Part shown: positions 54,329 through 64,000 of the stretch, in pieces | How positions within the stretch are numbered: position 1 is the stretch's first letter | How the letters are laid out: every line of letters starts with the position of its first letter | Source: Timema cristinae | Lineage: Eukaryota; Arthropoda; Insecta; Phasmatodea; Timematidae | NCBI GenBank assembly: GCA_039000515.1 | Contig: JBCFYV010011164.1 | Location: 39,132,363 to 39,196,362, forward strand | Direction of reading: 5' to 3' | DNA: 64,000 nt | Position numbers and translations under genes: made by a program | Notes under the pieces: model-generated | Told to the model about the DNA's origin: nothing | Database searches by the model: none | What the model saw: the letters and a program-made list of their open reading frames with translations, nothing else

Positions 54329-54459
54329 TTTTTCCACTATTCTTCCACGCAAATGCAGGTACACTTTATTTAAAATTAAATCTTCGTTATCTTTAATTAA
54401 TTAGCGTAATTAGTATATATGTGTGTAACCTGAACGGGTGCTAAGATAAAGCTACCATT

Positions 54460-56005
54460 AATCGAACTTAAGTTGTGGTTTCCTTTAGGACACGCATATT
54501 TAGCATGCAATAGTGATTCCAGGCCTATCTAATTTAACTTTCCTGTTACTCAGAGGTAAGAGTTGAAATTACATCAAAGGGTACTCGGAAGGATGGTGTT
54601 TCTTAATGGTTTTCCACGCTCCCTGCATACAAATACTGTTACGTTTCATCTAAATTTAGAACCAAATGTTTAATCTTTTCATTTATATCATGTATAAAAA
54701 TTAATATTCTTTCAGTATTGGTGGTAAATTAAAAAAAAAATGTTTTCTTTTCTATTATGTAATAGAGTGTATTAATTTATATTGCCATTGCTTTTAGTGA
54801 ATGGGTGTAAGTATATGTTTTATATGATATTATATTATACCTTCACATGTGGGATAGGCCTATGTATGTTTGAACCTTAGGACCATCCTACTGAATATAT
54901 GTAGCCTATAATTTTATCTATTTCTATTTGATTTTTCTTACTTAATATCTTTCTAGTTTTTTGTGTGCATACAATGTGTTGATAATTCATATTTTAATAT
55001 ATATTTTGATAACATATTTTTATGTACCCTCTGTATAAATTAAAATATATAATTCTTAATCTGATTGATTACATTTTAAAATAAACGTATTATCTGTAGG
55101 CCTGCTTATATAGGCCTACTCATAATGGTGTTGTTTAAGTGTAGGACAAGGCATTTTAATTAGCTTCACCCACAGTAAAAATCTATTATCACTACAGAAT
55201 TATTATTTTTTTAGTTTTACACATTTTATTCGGTAAAATTTATATGTGTGGACTTAAGGAAGAACGAACAAGGCATGCAAATGTCACTCATCGGTTTACA
55301 CTTAATTTATAGACGTAACTATATAATTCAAACTATCTGCAATCTGCATTAGGTAGCAGTGAAATTAATTTTACTTGAGTCATTCGACTATGTTAGAAAC
55401 ACCAAAATCTCCTAAAGTACTTACTTATTGTATGGCATTAGGAATTCCAAAGTTCTTTGCTGCACTTGCAAAAGTACGCCATCCAGCCCTATATCGAGCT
55501 AGCTATATCCAGTCCACCTCATTACACCTCATTAGCTCTTTCAGGCCCATTCTATTTCTGTGCCCCTATCTGAGTCTAGATCTTTCCAAAGATTCTAGTT
55601 TATTCTATTCGTGTTGAATATCCATCCCACAGTAACCTGTGATATTTACTACTCTAACAATTATAATTACAAACTATATAGCTAATCTTTATATAACACT
55701 CTCCACTCTCCATTATCTCCATCCCTCTATGGAACAAATGTTTTCTAGGTACTTTGTTTTAAAACACTTTAAATTTCTTATCATTATTTAATGTAAAAAC
55801 CGTGTTTCAAAACCATAATGAATGACAGGTAAACTACTGTTTTGTATATACCTAAAAAAAATATTAAAGGAAAGAATTATCTTAACATATTACTTTGATC
55901 TATTTAAAACGTAAAATGAATAAAACTACACAATTAGATGTATAGCTTATTCGTTTATCTCGCGTTTGCAGTTCATAGGGTGTTACAGTCCCTTAACATA
56001 GATTT
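54460..56005. other. Unannotated AT-rich stretch
   Basis: No supported gene. A decayed SINE-like scrap (AGTGATTCCAGGCCTATC) lies at about 54518. The 80-codon frame at 55375-55617 has no signature. Confidence 0.4.
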
Positions 56006-56010
56006 AAACT

Positions 56011-56242
56011 GCATTGGTGGATAAATATGAAGTTAATATAATCTGTTTCGTCAGTGATGTGGAGGTTGGCATTCAAATATCAGCCAATTGTACTTAAAAG
56101 TTTGTTTCTTGAATGGTTTCCTCCCTCTTTCCACGCCAATTATGATACATTTCATCTATATGCTACCTCTTTCCTCCTGACCATTATTGTGAAACAAAAA
56201 TATATGTTTAAAAGCCGAACGAACAGTGATTTGTGCGGGAAA
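56011..56242 (+). mobile_element. Old SINE-B copy
   Basis: Head GCATTGGTGGATAAATATG, B box-like GGTTGGCATTCAAATATC, core TCCCTCTTTCCACGCCAATT, tail AAAGCCGAACGAACAGTG. Confidence 0.62.
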
Positions 56243-56799
56243 AAAATGCAAACCAAACTTATCTAAACTAATTATTTCAAGTGATAATAATATGTAGTAT
56301 TGTATTATTGCTACCAGATAATTAGTGTATCAATTTAATATACTTTATTCTAGAATTAGGGTAAAATCACTGTTTTAAATTTTATAACAAGTAATAAAGA
56401 TACATTTGTGGAATGGATGATATTATTAGTACGAAACCATTTTCTATTCTCCCTACTGTTAAATTGTTATTATTTAACAATAAACAATTCATGTCACGAA
56501 ATCCCAAAGTTTGGCTAACCTAGAAATTGTAGGAGTCGTGGAATTAACTGATTCCGAACATACAAATTGTTGTATTCTTTAATATTAAAATATGAGCATT
56601 CTTAACTTTTTTTTAATGAGTATTTAATAAGTGGTTTGAAATTTACATTAGGTGCAATCTCATAAACTAATAAATACACTTCCGATGGGCTTGCACTAAA
56701 TAACGATGATTAAATACATCTTTGATCATCTAAATACACCCAAAATCACTATTTAGTTTTAACGCATCAATGACAAATAATATTCTGGGATATTTTCAG

Positions 56800-57073
56800 A
56801 CCCGCCTCGGTGGCGTAGTTGGCTAACGCGCTAGTCGTGCTGAGCTTGACTACTGAGAGAACTCGAGGTTCGAATCTCGGTCAGGTGAACTGGGGGTGGT
56901 TTTTCTTAAATTGTTTTCCACTCTACCTCCACGCAAATGCGGGTTTACTTCATCTAATTCAACCATCCCAATTCCTAATCCATTAGCGTAATAAGTACTT
57001 AAAGCGTATAACCCGAAAGGTTAGTAATACGCGGTGCTAAAATAATAATAATAATAATAATAATAACAATAAT
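56800..57073 (+). mobile_element. SINE-B, full-length reference copy
   Basis: Head CCCGCCTCGGTGGCGTAGTT (A box) and GAGGTTCGAATCTCGG (B box), linker, core CTACCTCCACGCAAATGCGG, tail GCGTATAACCCGAAAGGTTA and TACGCGGTGC, AAT run. GATATTTTCAG (56789-56799) and GATAGTTTCAG (57074-57084) are the target duplication with one mismatch. Confidence 0.9.
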
Positions 57074-57084
57074 GATAGTTTCAG

Positions 57085-59100
57085 GAGCGTAATTATGTCA
57101 ATTAGTATAATTAAGCCAGATCATCATTTGGCCATCAAAAAATAGTGTTGAAGTCAAAGGCTAGGACTAATATTTTTGGCAGCTTGGATAATATATTTTT
57201 AGTTTTAAATTCCATACGTATTTATTAGATATTCCTGAATTTAATAGAGTATATTTTGTAGTAACTTTAAGTTTTTCTTTATTGGGTTAAATCATTATAA
57301 AACATTTAGAATATTAACATATTTTAAAGGAAATAACATTTATATTTATCTCAATTCAAAGCGATGACTATATAAATGAATTCACGTTATAGTAAAATAA
57401 TAATAATAATATTTTATAAAACTTTACTACCAATAATGAGATAATATATTATATACTTGGATTATGCTTGAATGAAAAGATTTAAACTTTATTTTTGTAT
57501 AACCTACTTAATAGTGTATTTGTTTGTGCTCTTTAAAAATAAAAATTATGCAAATCATCCATTCAATATTGATATGTGGTGTGCCCTCTTTAATTGAACG
57601 ATCCCTATTCAACCTCTCATGTCCCAACTGTAGTCCATAATTTTGAGTAGGGAGCTATATAAAACCATATACACCTCACATTAATGTTTATCGAATGTAA
57701 AAACATAAATAAATGAAAAATCATTGTTACCTAAACCAAAGAAATAATGCGCCCTCTACTAAACTCGCAATTATTTCATTTCGTAAATGTCAGGGTAAAA
57801 CATTTTTCCAGTACAATTATCACAATAATAACTTGGACATTAGTTTGTGGTCTTTAGTTTAGTTTATTATTTGCTCCATAAATTCTTTTAAAGTCTCGTA
57901 ATTCAGCACGTCAAAAATAAAATTGTGTAAATTGCTCTATTAAGTAAAATTTAATTTGTCACAATGATGATGACCTAATTATTTTAATTTATTTGTATCC
58001 TGACCATTTTGGCACTTAGGAAACTTAAATGAAAACAAAAAAATATTAGGGAGAATATTTATATGGACTAGAAGTAATTTAAACTTTGTTGGTGTTAGTA
58101 TGATTAACGCTCTTTTATAAACAAATGCTGCTCTTATGAAAACAATAGAAACGTATATATCGCAGACAAACGGATTGCGCAGTCCTATCCATTACTTGTA
58201 GATTATTTTGGTAAACTAAGCTTTCCATCATATAATAAGTAAAATGTTTGAATAAAGAATGTAATCAGCACTAGACTTTATGAATCAGTGTGTACATACT
58301 TAATATTATGTAAAAAAATTTTATACTTATGAATTGAGTAAATATTTATATGTTTATGTGTTACACACATACATTGGAGATGTGTTTATTATCATTAATT
58401 ATAAATAATTCAAACTGCCTTTATTTGTTCTAAAAAAATAAATCAGTTTTGGATGCGAGAGCTAACATTTTGAAACAATGGCTAAAGTCCTGACCATAAA
58501 AGTAATACAATTGAAGTTTTCCCACTGTAAAACACTTGCACACACATGCACACCACACTAATCATAAACGGTTCAACGCGCTCTTGTTGCTGATATTTGC
58601 AATTATATTCTGCATGACTCAATAAAAACACAGGATTATATTCAGTGTGCATACAAGTTAATAGGTTATTCGATAAGTAGGGGATTCAGGGAAGGGGGGC
58701 TAAAACGCATTTATTGCTCAATAAAACAAGTGAATTATGATCTTCCCCCTTTAAAAAAATAAAATACACAAATTAATAAAATTATGGAATAAAAAGAGTA
58801 GACTCATAAGTAGCGTGGGACAGAAGATTAAATACATTTAAATTATCAATTTAATTGAATTTAACATTTTTGTTTTATGTGAACTATTTTAAAATCAATG
58901 TTGATTAGAGTTATTATTATTAATTTAGAATACAGTTTAGTTTAAATATTCTATTTATATTCAAAACGTGGTTTTCCAACCCATTTTAAGTAATCTAATT
59001 CGTAACTTATTTACTCAAAATAATGATACATTCAATTAAAATATATTTCAAAACGGTAGCGTCAGGAGACACCCAAATAATTAATCCTATAACACTCACT
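57085..59100. other. Unannotated AT-rich stretch
   Basis: 2 kb without a recognised gene or repeat. It lies upstream of the promoter-like region. Confidence 0.4.
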
Positions 59101-59106
59101 TGGGTG

Positions 59107-59146
59107 TATAAATAGACCAAAGTTAACTATTGTGGAGTATACTTCA
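59107..59146 (+). promoter_or_regulatory. Candidate TATA-box promoter
   Basis: TATAAATA at 59107-59114 is a consensus TATA box. Initiation would fall about 30 bp downstream (about 59137); TTCAATC at 59143-59149 resembles an initiator but is a little far. It directly precedes the only long CpG-rich stretch of the window. Confidence 0.45.
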
Positions 59147-59159
59147 ATCACACGATAAC

Positions 59160-59460
59160 ATAAATCTCCTCAAAACGTACGAACAGCCGATCAACCACGG
59201 TTATCTAGAAAGATGCCGCGGCGGGGAAACCAGACGACGTGAATAACCGGACAGTTTTGAAATAGCGCGCGGAGTTCCTGCGGAGCTATCACTGAACTGA
59301 AAAGAGGTATCACCCTCCCCTCCCGCTGAGTTCGTGTTAAGTAGACGCACGCCACTGAGCATGCCCGCGCTCAGTAGCCAAGGCGCAAGGCGTCCCGACG
59401 GTCGAACCGCCCGTTCAAGTCATCACAGTAACACAGAAGTAGAGAGGAACGCGTTATGTC
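59160..59460 (+). promoter_or_regulatory. CpG-rich leader-like region
   Basis: By hand count about 29 CpG in roughly 290 bp, against very few in neighbouring sequence (blocks such as GCCGCGGCGGGG, AGCGCGCGGAG, CCCGACGGTCGAACCGCCCG). It may be the 5' untranslated first exon of a gene whose coding exons lie beyond the window or are too small to see, an unmethylated regulatory island, or a GC-rich transposon end. Confidence 0.5.
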
Positions 59461-59524
59461 CAAATTTTTATTTCCTGTTTTGATGGGAACAATTTTAATC
59501 GAGTTGTTTGTACATTTGCATTAG
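59456..59524 (+). CDS. 22-codon hydrophobic ORF, possible signal-peptide start
   Basis: The first ATG after the CpG-rich leader opens MSKFLFPVLMGTILIELF plus four residues before TAG. A basic residue at position 3 followed by a hydrophobic run looks like a signal peptide, so it could be the start of a secreted protein with an intron soon after. No convincing splice donor is visible. It may equally be chance. Confidence 0.25.
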   Translation: MSKFLFPVLMGTILIELFVHLH

Positions 59525-59704
59525 TAAAGGACACGTTTTTCTACCGGGATGATAGCAGTCACTGACTGTTTTTATAAAATAGGCTTAGGGTGAATATTTT
59601 AAAGTAGATTCGCCTTTGAGAACCTTATATGGGGGCAGTGAGGGAGGGTAACAGTATTTTCATCCAGATCTTGAGTCCCAATCTTTTTATTTAAAGCCCC
59701 ACAT

Positions 59705-59850
59705 TTGTGGACAAGTGGTCTAAGTTCAAGCTTATTTAATCCTGTTTCTGGTGACAACAAGGTCATAGTTCTAATCCAAGCTAGGTTTATTTACCCATTC
59801 CAAGTGATATGCATAGTCTTATATTAACTAGCCCAACGTACCTGGATTTT
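59705..59850 (+). mobile_element. Old SINE-B head
   Basis: TTTGTGGACAAGTGGTCTAAG (A box), AGTTCTAATCC (B box), then GCTAGGTTTATTTACCC. Confidence 0.5.
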
Positions 59851-59929
59851 ACCGGGAGAGATAGTTTAGAGTAAAAATAGTAAGAAGAGTAAAATTTAAA
59901 ATATTAAGGTTTTTTAAAATCATTAGTAA

Positions 59930-60330
59930 AATTGGTAAAAAGTGTAATAAATATTAAAAGCGTAAAAAGGTAAAAATTACGTATAATTTTTTTGCATTTT
60001 TTACCATTTTTAATTTAGCCCTTTAATCCGATAACTCATTTTACGATTCTGGCACAATATGCCCTTATAAATTCTAATAATTTTCACAATTTCACACTCA
60101 ATACCCTTTCACACTTTTGCCCTTAGACACATCTGGCCCATTTTATAATTTTGGCCTTTCGGTACTGGTTACACCTTTTGTCCCTTTTTATACACATTGA
60201 AAGTTTTCCCTTTTTACACTTGTTTACTGTTTTTCCTTATATAATCTTTTTGCCTGTTTAATCTGTTCAACACTTTTTTACACTCATTACTCTTGGATTG
60301 GATTTATTTTTACTCTTTATGCGCTCTAGC
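59930..60330 (-). repeat. Strand-asymmetric T/C-rich repeat, inverse of 22730-23090
   Basis: + strand units such as CACTTTTGCCCTT, TTTTTACAC and CCCTTTT are complements of the GTAAAAAGGGCAAAA units at 22730-23090. To its left (59930-59990) the A/G form also appears briefly, so the region switches strand near 59990. Confidence 0.6.
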
Positions 60331-60489
60331 TCCTTTTTGACATGAAATACCTTGCTTTGTCCGAGAGAAATAAATATCTTAGGATCTAAAGTTTAAAAAG
60401 GACAAAAATATAATCTTTAACTCTAATTAAAAGATTTAACAATAGGTTGAGCTATAAGGGAAAAATCGATAATAAGAGAAAAGGTAGAA

Positions 60490-62340
60490 AATTTCTCTAT
60501 ATATAAAAGCGAAGCCCTGACTGACTAACTCACACACTCATCACTAATTATCACACTTCCCACCAAGCTAGAGGCCTGAAATTTAGCACAGGTGATTTTA
60601 TAAGCTAATTAGGAAAAGTAAAGATTTTCATTCCGATATTTTGTGATTTAGGGGGTGAAAACAGGGTATCCACCTAAGCAAATATATTGCTTATAAAATC
60701 TTTCTAAGCGTTTAGAGGTTATTAATTCTGGTACTTTTTTCTAATGATTCTTTGATATAAATAGTATGGAGCTCCGCACGGACTTTCTCACTCTATTGTT
60801 TGAAAATAGAGATATTTACTAAAAACTCGTAATATATATGAATCGAAATAATATACACTATAAACCCAAGAATAAATTCTACTATCATTATGTAAAACAT
60901 TTTTTGAGTCTCTGTTTTAAATTCTACAATTTTATTTTTAAAGAATTAATCTCCTCATTTGTATGTTTGGACCGATAAAAAAGGGTCAATATGGGTCCAC
61001 AAGGGTCAACACATCGTATTAAAATTTCAACTTCCGGTTAAAAATTTTGACATTTTATTAGGTGTTTCACATCTTCATGTCATCGCATTGCTATTTGATT
61101 CCTAATTTATAAATTTTGACCAATAAAAAATGTAAATATTGACTATTGAGTCTAAAATGTAGATAGATTACTGTTGTACAAACATTTCCCCCAAAAGATT
61201 TAAGGTAAAATAACATACACTTTTTGAGAGACTTGCTTATATTTAATTACTCTATGGCATTGGAGAATTATTGCGTTAAAACTCAAGTAGTATATATTTA
61301 CAACTAAAGCTCACAAAATTGTATTATTATATTTTCCAATATTTTTGAAACTGTTGGTTTTATAAAAATATATTTTATATAAAGGTTTTTAATTTTTAAT
61401 AGTACTACAATTTTCGAATGAAAATGTATTTAGTATCTCAAATAGTTGAAGAGATACGGAAGATTCTGTTTATCTAAAGTACCCTAAAAGTCGTTTTCAT
61501 GGGAAAATGAAATTAGCAAGTTTATTTATAATCTTAATCAACCCTAGATACGAGTTTTAATCAAAACCATTACATAAAATTTTGAGTAAATCGATTTTTA
61601 TCTTTTCGCCCTTTCTTAAACTACTCTTAATTTTAAGTATAAACAGACACACAAACAAATGGCATTGTAAAGACCACTTTTTAAGGTTCGGGGGGTCATG
61701 AGACATCAACATCAATCAAAATTTCAGGTTAGATTTTTTTAGGGTCACAATACTTTACCTTATGTTTTCAAAAAGTTAAAAAATACATATATTTGCGTTT
61801 AGCATGAAAGTTATTGGTTTTATTAAAATATGCTTCAATTAAAATATTTGTATTATAAATAGATCTACATATTTGTAATGATAAGTAATTTCATTTATCA
61901 AATAGTTTCGGAAATATGATACAAAATGAGTATTTACGCATCAGACCTCAGCCCTTAAAGTAATTTTGCCGTAATATTGAGAGTCTCCATTTTTTTTGGA
62001 ATATTTGTAAATGTTTAAAAATGAAATTACTCAAAATCTATCAAGGCAATTTTGAGAAAATCTACTTTTCTCTTTTTTTCCTTCAGTAAACTACCCTTAA
62101 TTTTAGGGTTGGATATTCAATTCCAAATATACCTTGGGCACACCCTATGAAAACTCTAGATACCAAGTTTTAGCCAGATCGATAAAATAGTTTAGGCTCT
62201 GGCTAGAGGTACAGACAGACAGACTTAAACTCAAAATCAACTTTTTTTTTATTCAGGGGGGGGGGGGGGGGGTCGAGATTCATCAAAATCTTTAGTTAAA
62301 TTCTTTTGACGATCACAACACTTTAGCTACCTGTGAGATA
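60490..62340. repeat. Composite of unclassified dispersed repeats
   Basis: Starts CTCTATATATAAAAGCGAAG and CCTGACTGACT (similar to 44241). 61480-61760 and 61925-62335 are related copies of the repeat seen at 2030-2515, ending in GACAGACAGAC or similar and GGTCATGAGACATC. No coding recognised. A run of 18 or so G lies at about 62256-62273. Confidence 0.5.
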
Positions 62341-63440
62341 GTGAGAAAGTAAAAATATAGCAATTCTTTTTAGCTCCATAAATGCTTCTAAAGGGCGTAA
62401 AAGAATGAATACAGACAATTAATTAAAAAATGTAATTATGTTTTAATATGCAACTTCAAGAGATGGTAGAAGTCTGTAGTTTTTATTTTGCTAAATTTGG
62501 TGGTGTTTGTAGTGTCTGTGTGAGTGAAAGGGCCTAGCCCAAGGCTCGGTGTGGTTGTAGGGAGTGGGGGAGGAGAGGGGGAAGATTTTCCAGCCGCGCT
62601 CAGCTGATAACGCCTCAGGCAGTAGGCAAGGGGGGCCTGCCGAAAATAAAACTCCCCATAAGAAACAATACATGGTCATCTTATCGTGTTGTTTCCCGGG
62701 TATCGCTAAGAACCATTCCATTAAGCTTACAAAAAAATTCCTCATTTTCATCCAAAAATAAATAATAACACTATTTCCTGTGCGAAGAAAGAGTATTCAG
62801 CTTGTTGGTAATATGAACAAAAAGTAAATCTAATAAAAATAAAAATTGTAAAAAATTAAAATTGGCAAGACTACAGTCATATACAAGTAGTGTTCGATAG
62901 TCAGTTTTATCCATTTCAGAAATCCTATACAAAATCAATCAAATTTTCTTGGAACCAAATCTTAGGTCCAGATTATCCAAAACAAAATCAACCCAATATA
63001 AAATAAATTGCATGTTGCACATCACAGAATTATTCTATCATTTTATCTAATTGAAACAAAATAATATACAATGTTGAGAAAATTATATGGATAAAAGAGC
63101 ATTATATTCCTTCCAACAAAAAAGAATAATAATATTTACATTTTTATAGAAAAATCTTAAGAATAACGAAGATCATTAATCACCAAATATCATAGCAAAT
63201 AACTCAATTTCTTAGATCTATATTTAAAAAATATTGTAGTTAGATATTTTTTTACATGTAAAAAGAATTGTTTTAATAAAAATTCATCCCAAATAATTGT
63301 TACTTATTTTTATTGTCCTACAACTTAGTTCAGTAAGCTATTTAAATCTCAAAGAACTGTAGAGACATAATTAAAATTGGAGATATTCGAGTGTCCTTTA
63401 AATAATTTTTCTTGAAAAATTAGCTTTGCTTTAATTTTTA
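62341..63440. other. Unannotated stretch with one GC-rich patch
   Basis: 62530-62700 is GC-richer (GGGAGTGGGGGAGGAGAGGG, AGCCGCGCTCAGCTG) and open on both strands for 65-86 codons, with no family signature. Remainder AT-rich, nothing recognised. Confidence 0.4.
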
Positions 63441-63695
63441 CCCGCCTCGTGGCGTAGTTGGCTAACGCGCTTGTCGTGTTTAGCTCGACTGTTGAGGACG
63501 GGGAGATCGAGGTTCGAATCTCGGTCGGGTGAATGGGGGGGGGGAAGGGTTCCTAAATAGTTTTCCACTCTCCCTCCACGCAAATGCAGGTTCACTTCAT
63601 CTAATTCAACCTTCTCAATTCCTAATCCATTAGCGTAATTAGTACTTAAAGCGTATAACCCGAACGGGTAGTAAGACGCAGTGCTAAGTATTATT
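63441..63695 (+). mobile_element. SINE-B, near full-length
   Basis: Head CCCGCCTCGTGGCGTAGTTG and CGAGGTTCGAATCTCGG, a G8-9 run replacing the usual GGGGGTGG, core CTCCCTCCACGCAAATGCAG, tail CCGAACGGGTAGTAAGACGC, short ATT tail. Confidence 0.88.
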
Positions 63696-63699
63696 ATTA

Positions 63700-64000
63700 T
63701 AATTTGTTATTTGTAGCAATATTCCTATATTCATAGAAAAATTTCCTTTATACCTTCTGTAAAATATATTTTTCTACTTGTTCCAGCCTTCCCACACCCC
63801 ATACTTTCTGGTGTTCCATTTTAAAATTGAAAGATGTTCAGCATTTTTGTGTTATACCCACTTTCCAAGTTTCAGTCAAGAGAACACATATAAGTAATTA
63901 TTTATATTAATTTTTGAGTTTTTTTGCGTCCAATTCTACCTAACATTTATCAGCTCAAACAAATAAATTTAGAATTGTAAGATTTATTTTGTAATCTAGA
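63700..64000. other. Unannotated AT-rich stretch
   Basis: Nothing recognised. Confidence 0.4.

Larger units (their letters stand above)
53690..54455 (+). mobile_element. SINE-B copy split by two nested SINEs
   Basis: Left part 53690-53825: head TTGGTGGCCGCATGGTCTAAAG, B box GGGTTTCAAACCTCGG, AATTGTTTTCCACTTTTT. Right part from about 54329: TTTTTCCACTATTC, core CTTCCACGCAAATGCAGG, tail GTAACCTGAACGGGTGC. TTTTCCACT on both sides of the insert (53805-53813 and about 54330-54338) is the likely duplication. Confidence 0.75.

Noticed and set aside
62256..62273. Long G run as a biological feature
   Set aside because: Homopolymers of this kind are easily created or mis-sized by sequencing; noted only.
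62491..62761. Gene in the GC-rich patch with frames of 86 and 65 codons on opposite strands
   Set aside because: No family signature on either strand; openness on both strands follows from GC-rich, stop-poor composition.

Overview
The window looks like a gene-poor, transposon-dense piece of an AT-rich animal genome, most likely an insect or other arthropod. The grounds are: no operon-like coding, polymerase III (tRNA-derived) SINEs everywhere, LINE, LTR, PIF/Harbinger-like and hAT-like remnants, several microsatellites, and a short run of the arthropod telomere motif TTAGG at about 21153-21177. I cannot name the species. I find no intact cellular protein-coding gene. Almost every open reading frame of 60 to 160 codons here lies inside a repeat or has no family signature I recognise. 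The one long frame (421 codons, 5358-6623) is a gag-like protein of an LTR retrotransposon.

Layout. 1-3185 is a decayed LINE on the + strand (end of ORF1, endonuclease, C-terminal end of ORF2, 3' tail) whose middle is replaced by another repeat. 3924-9474 is a young, structurally complete LTR element: two 853-bp LTRs that differ at one base by my reading, a CCAT target duplication, primer-binding site, gag-like ORF, but no pol. Its LTR carries several degenerate copies of its own LTR-end/primer-binding-site junction. It sits between two inverted arms of an older repeat. 9590-13200 is SINE territory. 14951-17750 contains two diverged ~700-bp direct repeats that bracket a segment with a 15-bp-periodic coding-like stretch; a 91-bp tandem array follows. 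20930-22110 is a ~92-bp minisatellite split by a SINE. 22680-23335 is a strand-asymmetric A/G-rich repeat with an inverted counterpart at 59930-60330. 23448-24526 holds unplaced coding-like fragments. 28650-40580 holds many SINEs, a pyrimidine minisatellite and a PIF/Harbinger-like deletion derivative (36898-37569). 40821-41427 is a 600-bp CATA microsatellite, followed by a MITE with ~60-bp inverted repeats. 46060-46480 is an antisense LINE ORF2 tail, 46960-47370 a palindrome with a tRNA-like head in each arm, 48706-48904 a small hAT-like element. 49633-49980 is a SINE with a poly-A tail. 51441-54455 is a nest of SINEs inside SINEs. 59107-59460 is the only promoter-like stretch: a TATA box followed by a CpG-rich leader. 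The last 4 kb is mostly unclassified repeats plus one near-full-length SINE.

How the parts work together. The autonomous machinery that moves most of these elements is not in the window. The SINEs, the gag-only LTR element, the PIF/Harbinger derivative and the MITEs are all non-autonomous and must depend on proteins encoded elsewhere. Two SINE types share one 3' tail module (ending ...CGAACGGGTAGTAAGACGC plus an AAT-repeat), which suggests they use the same LINE partner. All family calls come from motif reading by eye; no database search was possible.
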